Origin: Istiophorus platypterus
Lineage: Eukaryota; Chordata; Actinopteri; Istiophoriformes; Istiophoridae
NCBI GenBank assembly: GCA_016859345.1
Contig: CM029116.1
Location: forward strand, 4,345,143-4,409,142
Reading direction: 5' to 3'
Length of the DNA: 64,000 nucleotides
Shown here: positions 41,412 through 50,416 of the stretch, in pieces
How positions within the stretch are numbered: position 1 is the first letter of the stretch
Layout of the letters: every line of letters starts with the position of its first letter
Made by a program: the position numbers and the translations under genes
The notes under the pieces: generated by a model
What the model was told of the DNA's origin: nothing
Database searches by the model: none
Seen by the model: the letters and a program-made list of their open reading frames with translations, nothing else

Positions 41412-43188
41412 GACGTGTGATAAGTGGAGCTTCAGTGGGATCCTTTAATCCTCGCTTTAGACTCTCTAGATGCCATCTGCTCATCCGTGAAAGAGCGTGC
41501 AATTTACACTCTCCCCAAATGCCATTAAAATGTCATAAATAAATGCAACTGAAGTTTTCGGAGAAGGCTGCTCGAAAAATGTACAGACCCGCTTTTTTTC
41601 TGTCCTTGGACAGCTGTAGAACAAACCATGACAGTGATGCCAGCAGCTTCTTGGGTTAAGAGATACAGTACAAGTAAATAAGAGCGAGGAAATCCATGTT
41701 GTAGAAAACGTGTCCTAAACTGTAGAATTAACTAATAAAAATGAAGGTCGGGGGAGGGGGGGGTCTGCTAATTGAAATGCCAGCCACTACGCTGGCAATA
41801 ATGTTTGTCTCTCAGGAACCTCTCTATAGCCTCTTTAATGATAAACCAAATAAAAACTGACTTTTTCCAACTCACCAGGCCAATTCCCCTTAGCATAACA
41901 CAGACCTACCCAATAATAAGGTACTCGCTTCTTTTTGGTTTTATTTTTTACATCACTCCAATCGCTTAAGTATCCCGGAGAAAAAGGAAAGGTAATTGAA
42001 ATCGTGTTCAGTAGACAAACGTCTCACTTCTTTGTTACATGTACAGTTAAGCTACTTAGCTGAGCTAAAACGTCCTTGACAAACCCAAGCATCATCTTTG
42101 ATCATTTAAATTGATTAAATTTCACACCGGTGCAGCGCAGGATGACTCGAGACATTATTTTTCCGTGTTTAATTTACTTTTTGAAGGAATCGTGCAACAC
42201 TTTGGGGAAAATACGCTCACTGGAGCGTATGAGAGGACTGATACCGCTCACCATACTGTGTCAGCCCATTAAATACGACGCCGGGCAACAGCAGATTAGC
42301 CCAGCTTTGCATAAACACTGGTAACGGAGGCGGGCCGTGAGCCTGGCTCCGTCCAAAGGTGGCAAAATCTGGCCGCTAGCAGCTCTAAAGTTCACCGCTA
42401 CCTCCGTCATTTCATCCGTAGCTTTGTATTTGCTGTGCAGACGTGGGAGTGGCACTGATTCTCTCGTCCAACTCTCAGGAAGAAGGTGAACCAGTTTTTT
42501 TCCCAAACTCTTGTTTTAGGTAATTTAACACTAAATTACATTTGAAACGATTTCTGTGCAACGGCCCTGGTCTCAACAGTCACCATTAGTATGGTTAGGT
42601 ACGAAAGTAGCCGCCAGCTGGTGAGACTGAATAGCAGCGTGCAGACAGGGAGTCAAATCATAGCAAATGCACCAATCTTACTCTCTAACGTTCAACCAAA
42701 TATCATAAAAGCTTTGGTTTTTAAATAAGAATATATCACTTATTCAAATCACATCACCAGAGCCTTGTCGCTTCAAGCTTAAAGAGCAAAATGAGAGAAG
42801 GATAATGGGATCCTTTCATGGAACCTCTGTACATGGGTGAGCACCTCCGCCCTCCGCTCTCCCTAAAGTAATTGTAATGGTTGTACCTGTGATGACAACC
42901 CATTTCGTCTCTGCCCTTTTTTCTAACTTTGACTTTGACGCTTCAATCCCCCTGGTGCCGCCAGGGCGGCGTAATCGGAGGTGGGAGACGTGCCGGCGCG
43001 TCGCGGCGACTCACCTCCTGGCAGTACTGCAGCACGCCCTCCTTGGTCCCCACGCAGCTCTTGGTCCCGGACGGGTCAGGCTCCCAGCGTCCGGTCTGGA
43101 TGTTGATGTGCATGTTGAGCTTCCCGCAGAACATGGCCACCTGCGGCTCGGCCACGGCAAATCCCGTGCCCGCATTGGCTGCTAGTGC
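15984..43188 (-). CDS. aplp2: aplp2, amyloid precursor-like protein 2, exons 2-18 (exon 1 missing)
   Basis: Seventeen exons join in a single frame to 744 codons plus TAA (human APLP2 has 763 residues with exon 1). Counting from exon 2: E1 growth-factor-like domain about 8-105, copper-binding domain about 106-171, acidic region about 186-280, Kunitz inhibitor about 281-336, E2 about 345-545, juxtamembrane linker to about 672, one membrane span about 675-697, cytoplasmic tail to 744. The tail YENPTYKYLEQMQI identifies APLP2 rather than APP or APLP1, and the A-beta sequence is absent. Exon lengths of 130, 113, 168, 134, 75, 159, 129 and 100 nt match the APP family gene layout. In mammals the protein is a type I membrane glycoprotein that acts in cell adhesion, synapse function and trafficking and is cut by alpha/beta- and gamma-secretases. 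Confidence 0.96.
16199..16258. repeat. (TG)n microsatellite just inside aplp2 intron 17
   Basis: About 30 dinucleotides; the sense RNA is (CA)n and begins 14 nt after the exon 17 donor. CA-rich RNA is a known hnRNP L target. Confidence 0.95.
16273..16428 (-). CDS. aplp2: aplp2 exon 17 (membrane span)
   Basis: Encodes ESYRPLGEDFSFGSSALIGL, then LVIAVAIATVIVISLVLLRK and RQYGTISHGIVE. This is the single membrane span followed by a basic stop-transfer sequence, the gamma-secretase substrate segment. 156 nt, phase 0-0. A (CA)n tract starts 14 nt inside the next intron. Confidence 0.96.
16429..18114 (-). other. aplp2 intron 16
   Basis: A 1.7-kb intron with a (CA)n tract (17532-17566) and a long poly-T run (17734-17756). 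No gene was found in it. Confidence 0.6.
18115..18192 (-). CDS. aplp2: aplp2 exon 16 (juxtamembrane linker)
   Basis: Encodes MIDESLDVKEVVYSAERVSV then MHDDEL, matching the human IDETLDVKEMIFNAERV. 78 nt, phase 0-0. The region holds the expected ectodomain shedding sites of the family; no A-beta sequence is present. Confidence 0.94.
18229..18348. repeat. (TG)n plus (GATA)n microsatellite in aplp2 intron 15
   Basis: TG tracts (18229-18275) pass into about 15 GATA/TAGA tetranucleotides (18288-18348), close to the exon 16 acceptor. Confidence 0.95.
19443..19525 (-). CDS. aplp2: aplp2 exon 15 (juxtamembrane linker)
   Basis: Encodes GSAMSGLDGLIGAEERIINS then KPKISDNV. GLIGAEE plus INSK is diagnostic for APLP2. 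83 nt, phase 1 in and 0 out, donor GTAAGA. Confidence 0.94.
19526..21447 (-). other. aplp2 intron 14
   Basis: A 1.9-kb intron. It contains a (CA)n tract (20001-20039) and, within about 125-175 nt of the exon 14 donor, a (GA)n tract (21272-21325) that reads (CU)n in the transcript. No other gene was seen. Confidence 0.6.
21272..21325. repeat. (GA)n microsatellite downstream of the aplp2 cassette exon
   Basis: About 27 GA dinucleotides. In the sense RNA it is (CU)n, a potential polypyrimidine-tract-binding protein site. Confidence 0.95.
21448..21483 (-). CDS. aplp2: aplp2 exon 14 (36-nt cassette exon)
   Basis: Encodes 12 residues, GDLSDSPRAFKK, in phase 1-1, and joins to GSAMSGLDGLIG. The human counterpart ends MKKGSG. 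Both splice sites are weak (acceptor AATGCCAAG, donor GTTGGT), which fits an alternatively used exon. In mammals a 12-residue insert here decides whether APLP2 gains a chondroitin sulfate chain. Confidence 0.82.
22241..22414 (-). CDS. aplp2: aplp2 exon 13 (end of E2 and linker)
   Basis: Encodes DELLQEQKADMDQFLSSISE, then SQPDVTVSSEESVEVPVPEG and a less conserved linker ending GSRSEPE. The SSEES motif is conserved with human. Phase 1-1. The region after it is shorter than in human APLP2. Confidence 0.93.
22415..24572 (-). other. aplp2 intron 12, mostly a tandem array
   Basis: The intron is 2158 bp, of which 1905 bp is the perfect minisatellite. That leaves 127 bp next to exon 12 and 126 bp next to exon 13 for splice, branch and control sequences. 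Confidence 0.9.
22541..24445. repeat. Perfect 15-bp minisatellite, 127 copies
   Basis: The unit CTGCTGCTGCTGGTG repeats without one visible substitution over 1905 bp, exactly 127 times. The sense transcript carries the complement, CACCAGCAGCAGCAG. None of the six frames of the unit has a stop codon, which creates long spurious ORFs on both strands. The absence of variant copies implies very recent expansion or strong homogenisation, or an assembly effect. Confidence 0.97.
24573..24672 (-). CDS. aplp2: aplp2 exon 12 (E2)
   Basis: Encodes VMTHLRVIEERMNQSLSLLY followed by KVPYVAEEIQDEI. 100 nt as in APP. NQS is a likely N-glycosylation site. The 2158-bp intron that follows is mostly a 15-bp tandem array. 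Confidence 0.96.
24673..27413 (-). other. aplp2 intron 11
   Basis: A 2.7-kb intron with (GA)n (25554-25612), (AAAT)n (25802-25873) and one arm of an inverted dispersed repeat (25917-26003). No further exon was seen. Confidence 0.6.
25917..26003 (-). repeat. Dispersed repeat copy A
   Basis: Read on the minus strand it starts CTGCCAACCGCTCTGGCAGC and continues AGAAATGTGGAAATATTC, matching copy B at 30062 in roughly nine of ten positions over the first 40 bases, then more loosely. The family was not identified. Confidence 0.8.
27414..27542 (-). CDS. aplp2: aplp2 exon 11 (E2)
   Basis: Encodes PHRILQALRRYVRAENKDRQ followed by [20 protein letters not shown] and KSQ. 129 nt, phase 0-0. The histidines in HTIRHYQH correspond to E2 metal/heparin-site residues of the family. 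Confidence 0.96.
28534..28603. repeat. (TG)n microsatellite in aplp2 intron 10
   Basis: About 27 pure TG dinucleotides followed by imperfect ones. On the sense strand it is (CA)n. Confidence 0.95.
28719..28877 (-). CDS. aplp2: aplp2 exon 10 (E2)
   Basis: Encodes HFQAMVESLEEEAASEKQQL followed by VETHLARVEAMLNDRRRLAL and ENYLAALQADPPR. 159 nt, phase 0-0, very close to human. Contains the basic RRR stretch involved in heparin binding in this family. Confidence 0.96.
29181..29255 (-). CDS. aplp2: aplp2 exon 9 (E2)
   Basis: A 75-nt, phase 0-0 exon encoding VRKEWEEADRQAKNLPKAER then QTLIQ, one coiled-coil segment of E2. The first bases of the exon are GTAAGA, so its 5' edge also looks like a donor, but the reading frame and homology place it as exon. 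Confidence 0.94.
30062..30147 (+). repeat. Dispersed repeat copy B, inverted relative to copy A
   Basis: Plus strand reads CCTGCCAACGACTCTGGCGG and continues CAGAAATGTGGAAATATTC. It lies in aplp2 intron 8, about 80 bp from the exon 8 donor and beside a (GT)n tract. With copy A it flanks exons 9-11. Confidence 0.8.
30157..30204. repeat. (GT)n microsatellite just inside aplp2 intron 8
   Basis: GT repeat with one interruption; in the sense RNA a (CA)n tract starting 23 nt after the exon 8 donor. Confidence 0.95.
30228..30361 (-). CDS. aplp2: aplp2 exon 8 (start of E2)
   Basis: Encodes TSPPTPVPTDDVDIYFETPA followed by DDKEHSRFQRAKEQLEIRHR and NRMER, the first E2 helix. No counterpart of the APP OX-2 exon was seen between this and the Kunitz exon, as expected for APLP2. 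A (CA)n tract begins 23 nt into the following intron. Confidence 0.95.
30362..32647 (-). other. aplp2 intron 7 (after the Kunitz exon)
   Basis: A 2.3-kb intron. Holds a (TA)n tract of about 30 units (32176-32236) and short GGAC/AGGC repeats near 31190-31230. The APP OX-2 exon is not present. Confidence 0.6.
32648..32815 (-). CDS. aplp2: aplp2 exon 7 (Kunitz inhibitor domain)
   Basis: Encodes a complete Kunitz domain: VCTLEAETGPCRASMPRWHF, then DMSQGRCVRFIYGGCAGNRN and NFDSEEYCMAVC. All six cysteines are present. The P1 residue, the one after the second cysteine, is Arg, predicting inhibition of trypsin-like proteases. It is 168 nt with symmetric phase 1, like the alternatively spliced exon 7 of APP. 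Confidence 0.97.
33220..33398 (-). CDS. aplp2: aplp2 exon 6 (acidic region)
   Basis: Encodes LTTADEQPTRKEEALDEEEE, further acidic repeats including EYRYVFEDEDEDEG, and ends LQEVK. The donor is GTTTGT, weaker than the others, which fits the alternative splicing known for the next exon in mammals. Joining to exon 7 gives VKAVC as in human. Confidence 0.9.
33695..33939 (-). CDS. aplp2: aplp2 exon 5 (end of E1 and acidic region)
   Basis: Encodes ACAKSSMVLHNYGMLLPCGI, a CCPPSRMGESAPP linker and a run of Asp/Glu residues ending DGVEEG. The NYGMLLPCG motif includes the tyrosine equivalent to the APP copper ligand Y168. The exon leaves in phase 2. Confidence 0.93.
33940..35142 (-). other. aplp2 intron 4
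   Basis: 1.2 kb of noncoding sequence with a poly-G run near 34900. No other feature was recognised. Confidence 0.55.
35143..35255 (-). CDS. aplp2: aplp2 exon 4 (E1, copper-binding part)
   Basis: Encodes GEFVSDVLLVPEKCKFFHKE followed by RMDICISHQQWHGVAKE. Of the histidines that bind copper in APP (H147, H149, H151), the first and third are present and the middle one is Gln. Length 113 nt as in APP exon 4. Confidence 0.95.
35256..41152 (-). other. aplp2 intron 3
   Basis: A 5.9-kb intron with few long repeats. It contains an octamer next to a SOX-like site (39100-39117) within a stretch of complex sequence (about 39030-39130), and poly-C/T runs near 39780. No gene was recognised. Confidence 0.55.
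39100..39117. promoter_or_regulatory. Octamer plus SOX-like motif pair
   Basis: Perfect POU octamer ATTTGCAT at 39100-39107 and CATTGTT at 39111-39117, three bases apart. Motif match only; binding is not shown by sequence. Confidence 0.3.
41153..41282 (-). CDS. aplp2: aplp2 exon 3 (E1, growth-factor-like)
   Basis: Encodes MYPELQITNVVETNQPIRIE followed by NWCKKEKKVCKGHAHIVVPH and KCL. The NWCKKEKKVCK stretch is the basic heparin-binding loop. The length (130 nt) equals that of APP exon 3. Donor GTGAGT. Confidence 0.96.
41283..43014 (-). other. aplp2 intron 2
   Basis: 1.7 kb, with a (GA)n tract (41385-41411). No exon or RNA gene was recognised. Confidence 0.55.
43015..43188 (-). CDS. aplp2: aplp2 exon 2 (E1, growth-factor-like)
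   Basis: Encodes ALAANAGTGFAVAEPQVAMF followed by CGKLNMHINIQTGRWEPDPS and ending YCQE. The opening is nearly identical to human APLP2 just after the signal peptide. It starts in phase 0 behind a (CT)n-rich acceptor tract (43210-43236). Confidence 0.96.
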
Positions 43189-43203
43189 CTGTAGGACAGA
43201 AAA

Positions 43204-43239
<36 letters not shown>

Positions 43240-46200
43240 TGGGGGGTTAATGCAGTCAATCATTACAGAGCCCATAAAAGCCAGGGAGCTTTCTGGCTGA
43301 CAGACCCGAGACTCTCTCTGCTCCACTCGCTTTCCTCATAAAACACCGTTATGAGCCCGACACAGGAGCCCGCTGCCGCGGAGTCCGAACATATATAAAG
43401 CCGGTTCCACTCAGGCACCGCAGTGGATAACTATGCGGGAGGTGGTGGAGCAGCGCCGGTGCCGCCTGTCACCTCCTTGGCTGCTCCGGCAACCCGTCGC
43501 CGCAGTGCCGTGGGGCCAGAGGGGCTCAGGCGGGAGACAAATTGAATGCGCCTCAGGAATGCTTTTGCTAGGCCGATGGTTTAACGAGTAGGGGTTTGAT
43601 TGGATTTGTGCACAAAGTTTTTTTTTTTTTTTTTTGCTCTGATGCCCATTGAGTGATTGAGAGGCTGCACACAGAGAGCAGGAGAGAGGGAAAAAAACAA
43701 AAAGCCTGCAGTCTGTCATGCCTCGCAAACCAGCACAATCCCGGTTGAGGGGCCGAGCTTCACTCGTTCCTCCGGGGACTCAAAACCTTTCCACAAAGAG
43801 CGGATCATTTACTCTTCAAGGTAAACACCGATGGTCTCCTGATCCCACACCTCAGCTGCGCAGACACGTGTGAACACGTGTAATTTAATGAAAACATGTG
43901 CTCCATGCGCGCCGAGATACCACTGGATTTGTGGAAAAATGTTTCTCTGACTTTCCCATCTTTGTTTACTTTGCAACCCTTTTAACAAGAGAGGAAATCC
44001 ACTATCTTACACCCCCCCCATTCTTCCTTTTCTCATTTACTCAACTCAGAAAGCAGGAAGCAGGAACGCCCAGTCTGCCCATCCTTTGCTCAAAATAACC
44101 AAACTGCACCCAGTGTAGGGAGAAACGGACTCAAACTGTCCAAAATGAATCAGCTTTTACCCAATCGTTTTTCAAATGACTGAGGAATAGTGCCGGCATC
44201 AGTCGACTCATCAGCTTCCTCGCCGGGACGACAGATCACGGCCTCGCTGACGCGCACCCGATTTGCTCGCGCCAGCGCGGCGCGGGGAACCCTAACGAAT
44301 TAGCAACCGATCCGAAAACGCACAACCAGGGAGCCTCCGGAGAGGAAGTGGGACGGATCTTATCCCCTCCTGATGGTCATAAAGCCATCAAGCTGAGTAA
44401 ACAGGCCTTGCCCCGCCCCCGGAGAGAGGTCGGGCGGCCGTTCGAGGTCCTTTGTACCGAAAACATCAGACTGCTTGTTCAACCCTTGGGCCTTGGGTGT
44501 GTGTGAGTGGGTGGTGGTTGTATGTGTCTGTGGGGGGGGGGGTGCAAGCACTGACGTCCTCTGCAGCGCTGAGCCCCAAGGAGGAAAAAAATAAAGCAAA
44601 AAACACAAAAACAAGGGAAACCAGCCGAGGAGGGAGACTTGAGTAGCAGTGTGTTAGACAAAGCTCCCTGTCTAATTCTGCGCAGGCTCCCGGGCTGATA
44701 ATAGGTGCAGAACAGAGCAGAGCGAGGACAAAACAAGTGCTGTGTAATCAGCAGTTGGCCGTGGCGTGTGATGGGCCGCAGAGCCAGCCAGAGCTGAGTC
44801 TGCACGCATATACGCACACACACGTAAACCCAATACGGCACCAGGCAGACACACATACATCCACACACACATAGGCACGCCACGTAATCATAAAACACAC
44901 ACAAAGGAAAAACATGCAGTCAGTCACACGGGCACACGTTCATCCTCGCAGGCGAGCAAACGCACACTGGGCCGTCTCGACTCGGTCCTGGAGGCAACGA
45001 CGGCCTCGGACTCAACCTCATTTCCCCTCCTTCCTCCTTCTCCATTCCTTTGTCCTGCTCCACCCCCCTCACCACCATAGGCTTGTTTGCTCTCCTTTTC
45101 ATTCCTTTATGTGACTGGATTTGGGGGGGGGGGGGGGGGCTCTGCGGCCGCGGAAAAACAAGTGTGGGGGCCCACGCGACTCGCTAGAGTGAGAGAATCT
45201 CGGCGCGTCTTTAATTCCTCAAGTGCGACAAGGGCAGAGCGGAGGCGCTTAATGCCCCCGCCTTAAATCTGCTGTCACATGCCGGTTTAGTGCTTCGCAA
45301 CAAGCAGCTCCGGGCCAGACTCGTGCGAGGAGAAGCCCCACGTTCAGCGGCTGAGAGCATGAGAACTGTCACATGCAGGGCGGGTGGGTGGGCAGGGTGA
45401 GATGGGGGTGGGGGGCAGGAGAAGAAGAATTCTGTGGTCCCCGTCTCATCGCTGGGGCTACCTGCACCAGGAAGATGGCCCCGAGGGAAACCGACCGAAA
45501 TACCCCGCTCCGGTGACGGGGACATCCGTAGGAGGCCATAATCGAAACAGATCCCGAGTTTCACAGTTTCAAAAAAATTATTATTTTTTTACCCGGCAAT
45601 GACTCAGTCTCGGACTGACATGACTTGGAAATTTAGTGCCATCGTCACAGCCCCCCCCCCACACACACACACACATCCAAAACTGACTTATTCCATCAGC
45701 CGCCGCGAAATGGAATCAGACGGGGACGGATGGGAAGAGACAGAGGCAACAGATGAAAGCTGTGCACGAACACATACTGCAGGCTACAGTCAGCTGTGAG
45801 TCAGAACGCTTTTGGCCCCATTTTATTTTTTTCTTCTTTCTTTGTACTGTGTTGCAGCTATACATGAACTGCTCCTTAAAAGTCACATGAAGTAACCTGA
45901 GGGGATTCGCTGCCGCACCTCGGCGTGTTTCCACACGAACCGGTACCTCGCGCCAAGACTGGCTTCGTTTAAGAGTTCAGGAGGAGGTGAAACGTCAACA
46001 GACGGGCGGATCGCTCATCCACCGTTTTAGTTGCCTGATCTAACGCAGAAAGCTGCCGATGATATCGACGATCGTGGTGCGAACAGGCGGCAGTTTCCGC
46101 ACGAGGGCGCCAGGTTAAGTGCTGGTGCTGATTCAGCAGTCGACCTGGAGGTTTTATGGCGGGAAGGGTGTGAAGCGCTGAGAGAAAAGGAAAAGGTGGA

Positions 46201-47649
46201 ATGTAGGCGTAAATACATGCAAAAATGTATCCGGTGTGATTTATTCGGCCTACAATTATAATTTCCAGAGACATAAGGTGATAATAAGACGTCGTCACTT
46301 CATGAATCTTTTTATGATACCTCTCTTCCATCACTATCATGTTCCACAAAAATCTCTAAAAGATGTGTTTGAAGCATTAGCTGATAAATGTAACCCTTGT
46401 TTTTCCCCTATCTTGATTCAAACAGGCTAAGCTCTGGTCTTGGTGCCGAATGTGGCGATGGCACAAAACCGCACGGCCGCTGCAAAAATAAGAAAATAAG
46501 CCGCCGCACCTCACAGGCGCAACTCATCAGGCATCCATCTCACTGAGTCACTGCGAGACGTTATATCGAGCGTAAGTGCGAACACCTGCTGCGAGGCGAC
46601 GGCAGCGAGAAGGAGACAAAAGAGGGATCGAGGGAGTGGAGGTGGGGGGGGGGGGGGGGCAGAGACGGAGGAAACCTCAGGAGAAAACAAAAAGGGGTGA
46701 ATAGAACAACTGCGGCAGGAAATTGTGCGCTGATTGGCCTGCGTCCCAGCTCGATGTGTCATCATCAAACCGACGCGGGGCCGCAGTGCAACAAAGATGT
46801 GGCGCGAGCAAGCCTGTCAAAAGCCGTGCGGGCCGAGGATCATTTAGCCCGTTTTCACCGGCCTCTTGCAATCGCACACTGGTCTGCACCCCCCCCCCCC
46901 CCCCATCCTGCCTCCAGCAGCACAAACACGTTTTATTATTTTATTAGCCCTGCTCGGTTGGAGCCGAGCCAAGTTTCACATAAAACAAGCCCATACGTGA
47001 CGGCGCTTGTCGAGAAGATAACGCCTGGGCATGGCTCGCACATCCCAACACTCCCTCTTCTTTTTTTTTTTTTTTATTCCTGTGACAGATAAATATACCT
47101 TATGAGTCTTGTTCTCTAATGAGAAAGCCAAACACACACACACACACACACACACTTACACACACACGTACACACACACACATAAATAAATCTGTCTTCA
47201 CTTCTATTGGAAAACATTACCTGGCAACACTTTAAGCATAAGAGCCCTGTTATTTTGAGTTTCAGCCCGTTTACTGTCTGGATCAAGTTTACATTACACC
47301 GTCAGTCATTTTAAGATTCATGCTCTGCACATTTTAAATTTTTGTTTTTGTTTTTTTTATTTTAAAATTCAACCACTTCGTCACATTCATCTTAAAAATA
47401 ATTATAAATACATACATGCGGGAATGAAGTTTATTTTTATTTAGAGGATCATCATGTGGTGACTTCAATTTTTGGCTGTAGCTGACTGACGTGATCAGAG
47501 AGTAAATGGATGCATTCATTTAAAAGTAAATGCTGAAAGTCGGCGCAATGAAATAAATACAAAAACTTTGACAAAACCAAATTAAGGTTTTTCATTTACT
47601 GTGATAGACTATTTAGCTCGGGCAATTTTCAAGTCTGCGGGAGCTGTTT

Positions 47650-47699
<50 letters not shown>

Positions 47700-50355
47700 G
47701 TTCAAGAATAAAAGGAAGAAAATAATTTCCTCTAGCAATTGTGAAAGGGAGGAAACGAAGCCCCCTGTTCGTATGCAGACACCAGCAGGAATAATAGAAA
47801 AAGGAAAGTGCAACTCAGAAGAGAAAAAGAAAGGAAAGCAAAAAGAAAAAAAGACAGGTAGTTTTCCTTAATGAGGTTTTAGAAAAACCCTCCTGGACCT
47901 GTGAGGGTCGGTTATTACACGACCTTCCAGCAGCATCTGGGCAGGATCCAAAGGAGCTAATCCGATCTGTGTGTGTTTGTGTGTGTGTGAGAAAGCTTGT
48001 GTATGTGTGTGGTCTCAGGTCACCCACTCTGGGCAGCGTGAACAGCAGCAGTGTTGGTGTGTGTGTGTGTGTGTTTATGTGTGTGAGAGCCTCGGGGCAC
48101 ACACCGAGAGGACAGTGGGAAAAAGGGGAAATGAGTAACCGAGGGCCATAATATTCAAAGCAGCGGGGGGTTGGACCCTCGGCGATGATTCCTCCAAAAC
48201 AAACACGGAGGCGGTAACTGTGGCGGTAACGGCTAAAGCCAACGGTGACAGACAGTCTAACGAGCAGGCGAGGCGCTGGTGCCTGGCTGAAACTTCCCGA
48301 AACTTCCGTTTTCCGGTAAACTGCCTGCGCCCTGCGCAGAGCAGGCAGCCACACTGCGGTCGGCTCCGGCGTGGAATACGGGCCCGTAGGCCTCGGGAGG
48401 GCCTCGCGGGGCCCTCACAGAGCGCTGGCCGCTGCTCTAATTTTGGCAGAGGTGCGGCGAAGCCGTCCCTAAAAGTCTGGCCCTTATAAAAGCAGCCCCA
48501 GAATGGGACGCCGGTCTGGTCCCATGGGTTCCCAGAATGCTTAGTGTCCATGTGACTCCGTGGAGAAATGCCTGGCACCGTTAATCCACCTAATCCTTCC
48601 CTGTGGTGACTTAATACTTAAACAAGATAGGCAGTGGTGAGAAAACCACACACCCACACACCCACACAGGACTACGATCTATATGTACAGTATATGGGGA
48701 TATAAAACGGATATTGATTTCCATTTCTTATTGCTCGCAGTAAAAAGTGTAGAGGCGTATGCAACAGCAGTGTTCGCTGCAATTACTGTACCGTGTTGAT
48801 GGGTGGAGGGCAGTAATTAAAGCATTTTTTAGTTCTTTATCACCTTCTATTATAGCTTTTATATATCAGCTTTTAGTATAGCATCTGCTTGTTTATGGTG
48901 TCTTGAGCTAGCCGTTGCTGTAGCGATGGAATTTAGGGACAGTTTTGGCAGAGTGTTTAAGTCACTGATTGACTGTAACTTGTCTCGAGGCACGACAACG
49001 GCCCGATGAATCCCCCTTTTTTCCCCACATTGTCTACCGTTCAAAAATGGGGGACGGTGAAGGGACGGGATTTTCCTTACTGTGACTGCAGTGACACAGA
49101 AGAAAGTCGCCGCAAAACAACGAGCAGGCTCCAACCGCACCCTCCAAACGCAGCGTCGCATTCGGTTACACTTTGTGGCGAACGCGGCGCAGACTAGAAT
49201 CCGTGGAACGGATGCCGATCAGCTCGGGACGAGAGTGATTTGAAACACCGAGCGTCCGAGCTCTGATCTCATTCCAGCAACGAGCTCGCCGCAAGTAAGG
49301 TGACGCGGTTAACATGTTTACGTGAGAGAATATTTGTACACAGGAAAGGGTCTGAAACCAAGAAAGTATCCATCACAACTTCCTAGAGTCCAGGGTTACA
49401 TCCTCGAGTGTCTTGTTTCCTCCGATCAATAGTCGAAAACTCAAAGCTATTTCGACTAAAACGATCATTTAATCATCAATATAGTCATCAATTAATTTTT
49501 GCCGACAGACTGTTGCAGCTCTAGAACAGTTAACTACAGACTTCACAACCCCCCCCCCCAAAAAAACCCAACATGTAACAGTCCTAAAATGCTTATTGCC
49601 CTTTTAACTTTCAATCAAACCACCAATGGAGGCTGTGTGACGCTGGTGTGGTTCCTCCTGGCGGCAAAGCCCGTGGGAAGTCGGGGGCCTGGACCACCCC
49701 TACACAAACAGCTGTCCAGCAAGCGCGAACAGATTGGGGGGGGGGGGTAGAGGGACAGTGATATTCTCCTACTGACCAAACACTTCCACCACCTCCCATC
49801 CTCAAAAGGGGGGCAGACAGTAAAAGCAGAATAATTAAAAAGGGAGAAAATGGGTGTCATGTTCCTGGTCGTTGAATCTAAAGGGCACCCCCCCCCCCGC
49901 CTGCAATGCAAATGAGCCCCCTCTGTCTGAGTGAAATGGCCTTTTGTCTACAGCATCTGAAGTGTCTCTGGACTGCTCTGGAGTTGCCCTATGAGTCACT
50001 GTTCTGAGCCCACGCCCCGAAAAAATGCTAACACAGTGCTGGGGACAGGCTGTCCAGTCAGTGCCACCCCCCCCCCCCCCCAAGGACGTCAAACTGAAAC
50101 TCTGAAAAGTGGAACTGTACATTTCCAACATAAGCGCCGCAAGTGTGAAGAAACATCACTCGCTCTCGACTTTATGCTTGCGTGCGTGCTCTGTGTTTGT
50201 TGGCGTTCGAGGTGGCGGCTCACTGACCTCCCATCATTCACGCCGGGAGACAGGACCAGCGTCTCTCGGCTGTTCTGGAAAACCCGCCCGTCGCCACAAT
50301 CCCCGAATGCCCACCATGGAAAGACAATGGCGTGGCCAGGGGCCTGAGCCGGCAC

Positions 50356-50416
50356 CAGCCCCCGGTACCAGCCCCCGGTACCAGCCCCCGGTACCAGCCC
50401 CCGGTACCAGCCCCCG
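50356..50416. repeat. 13-bp tandem repeat with GGTACC in each junction
   Basis: The unit CAGCCCCCGGTAC repeats four times plus a partial fifth copy. Confidence 0.9.
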
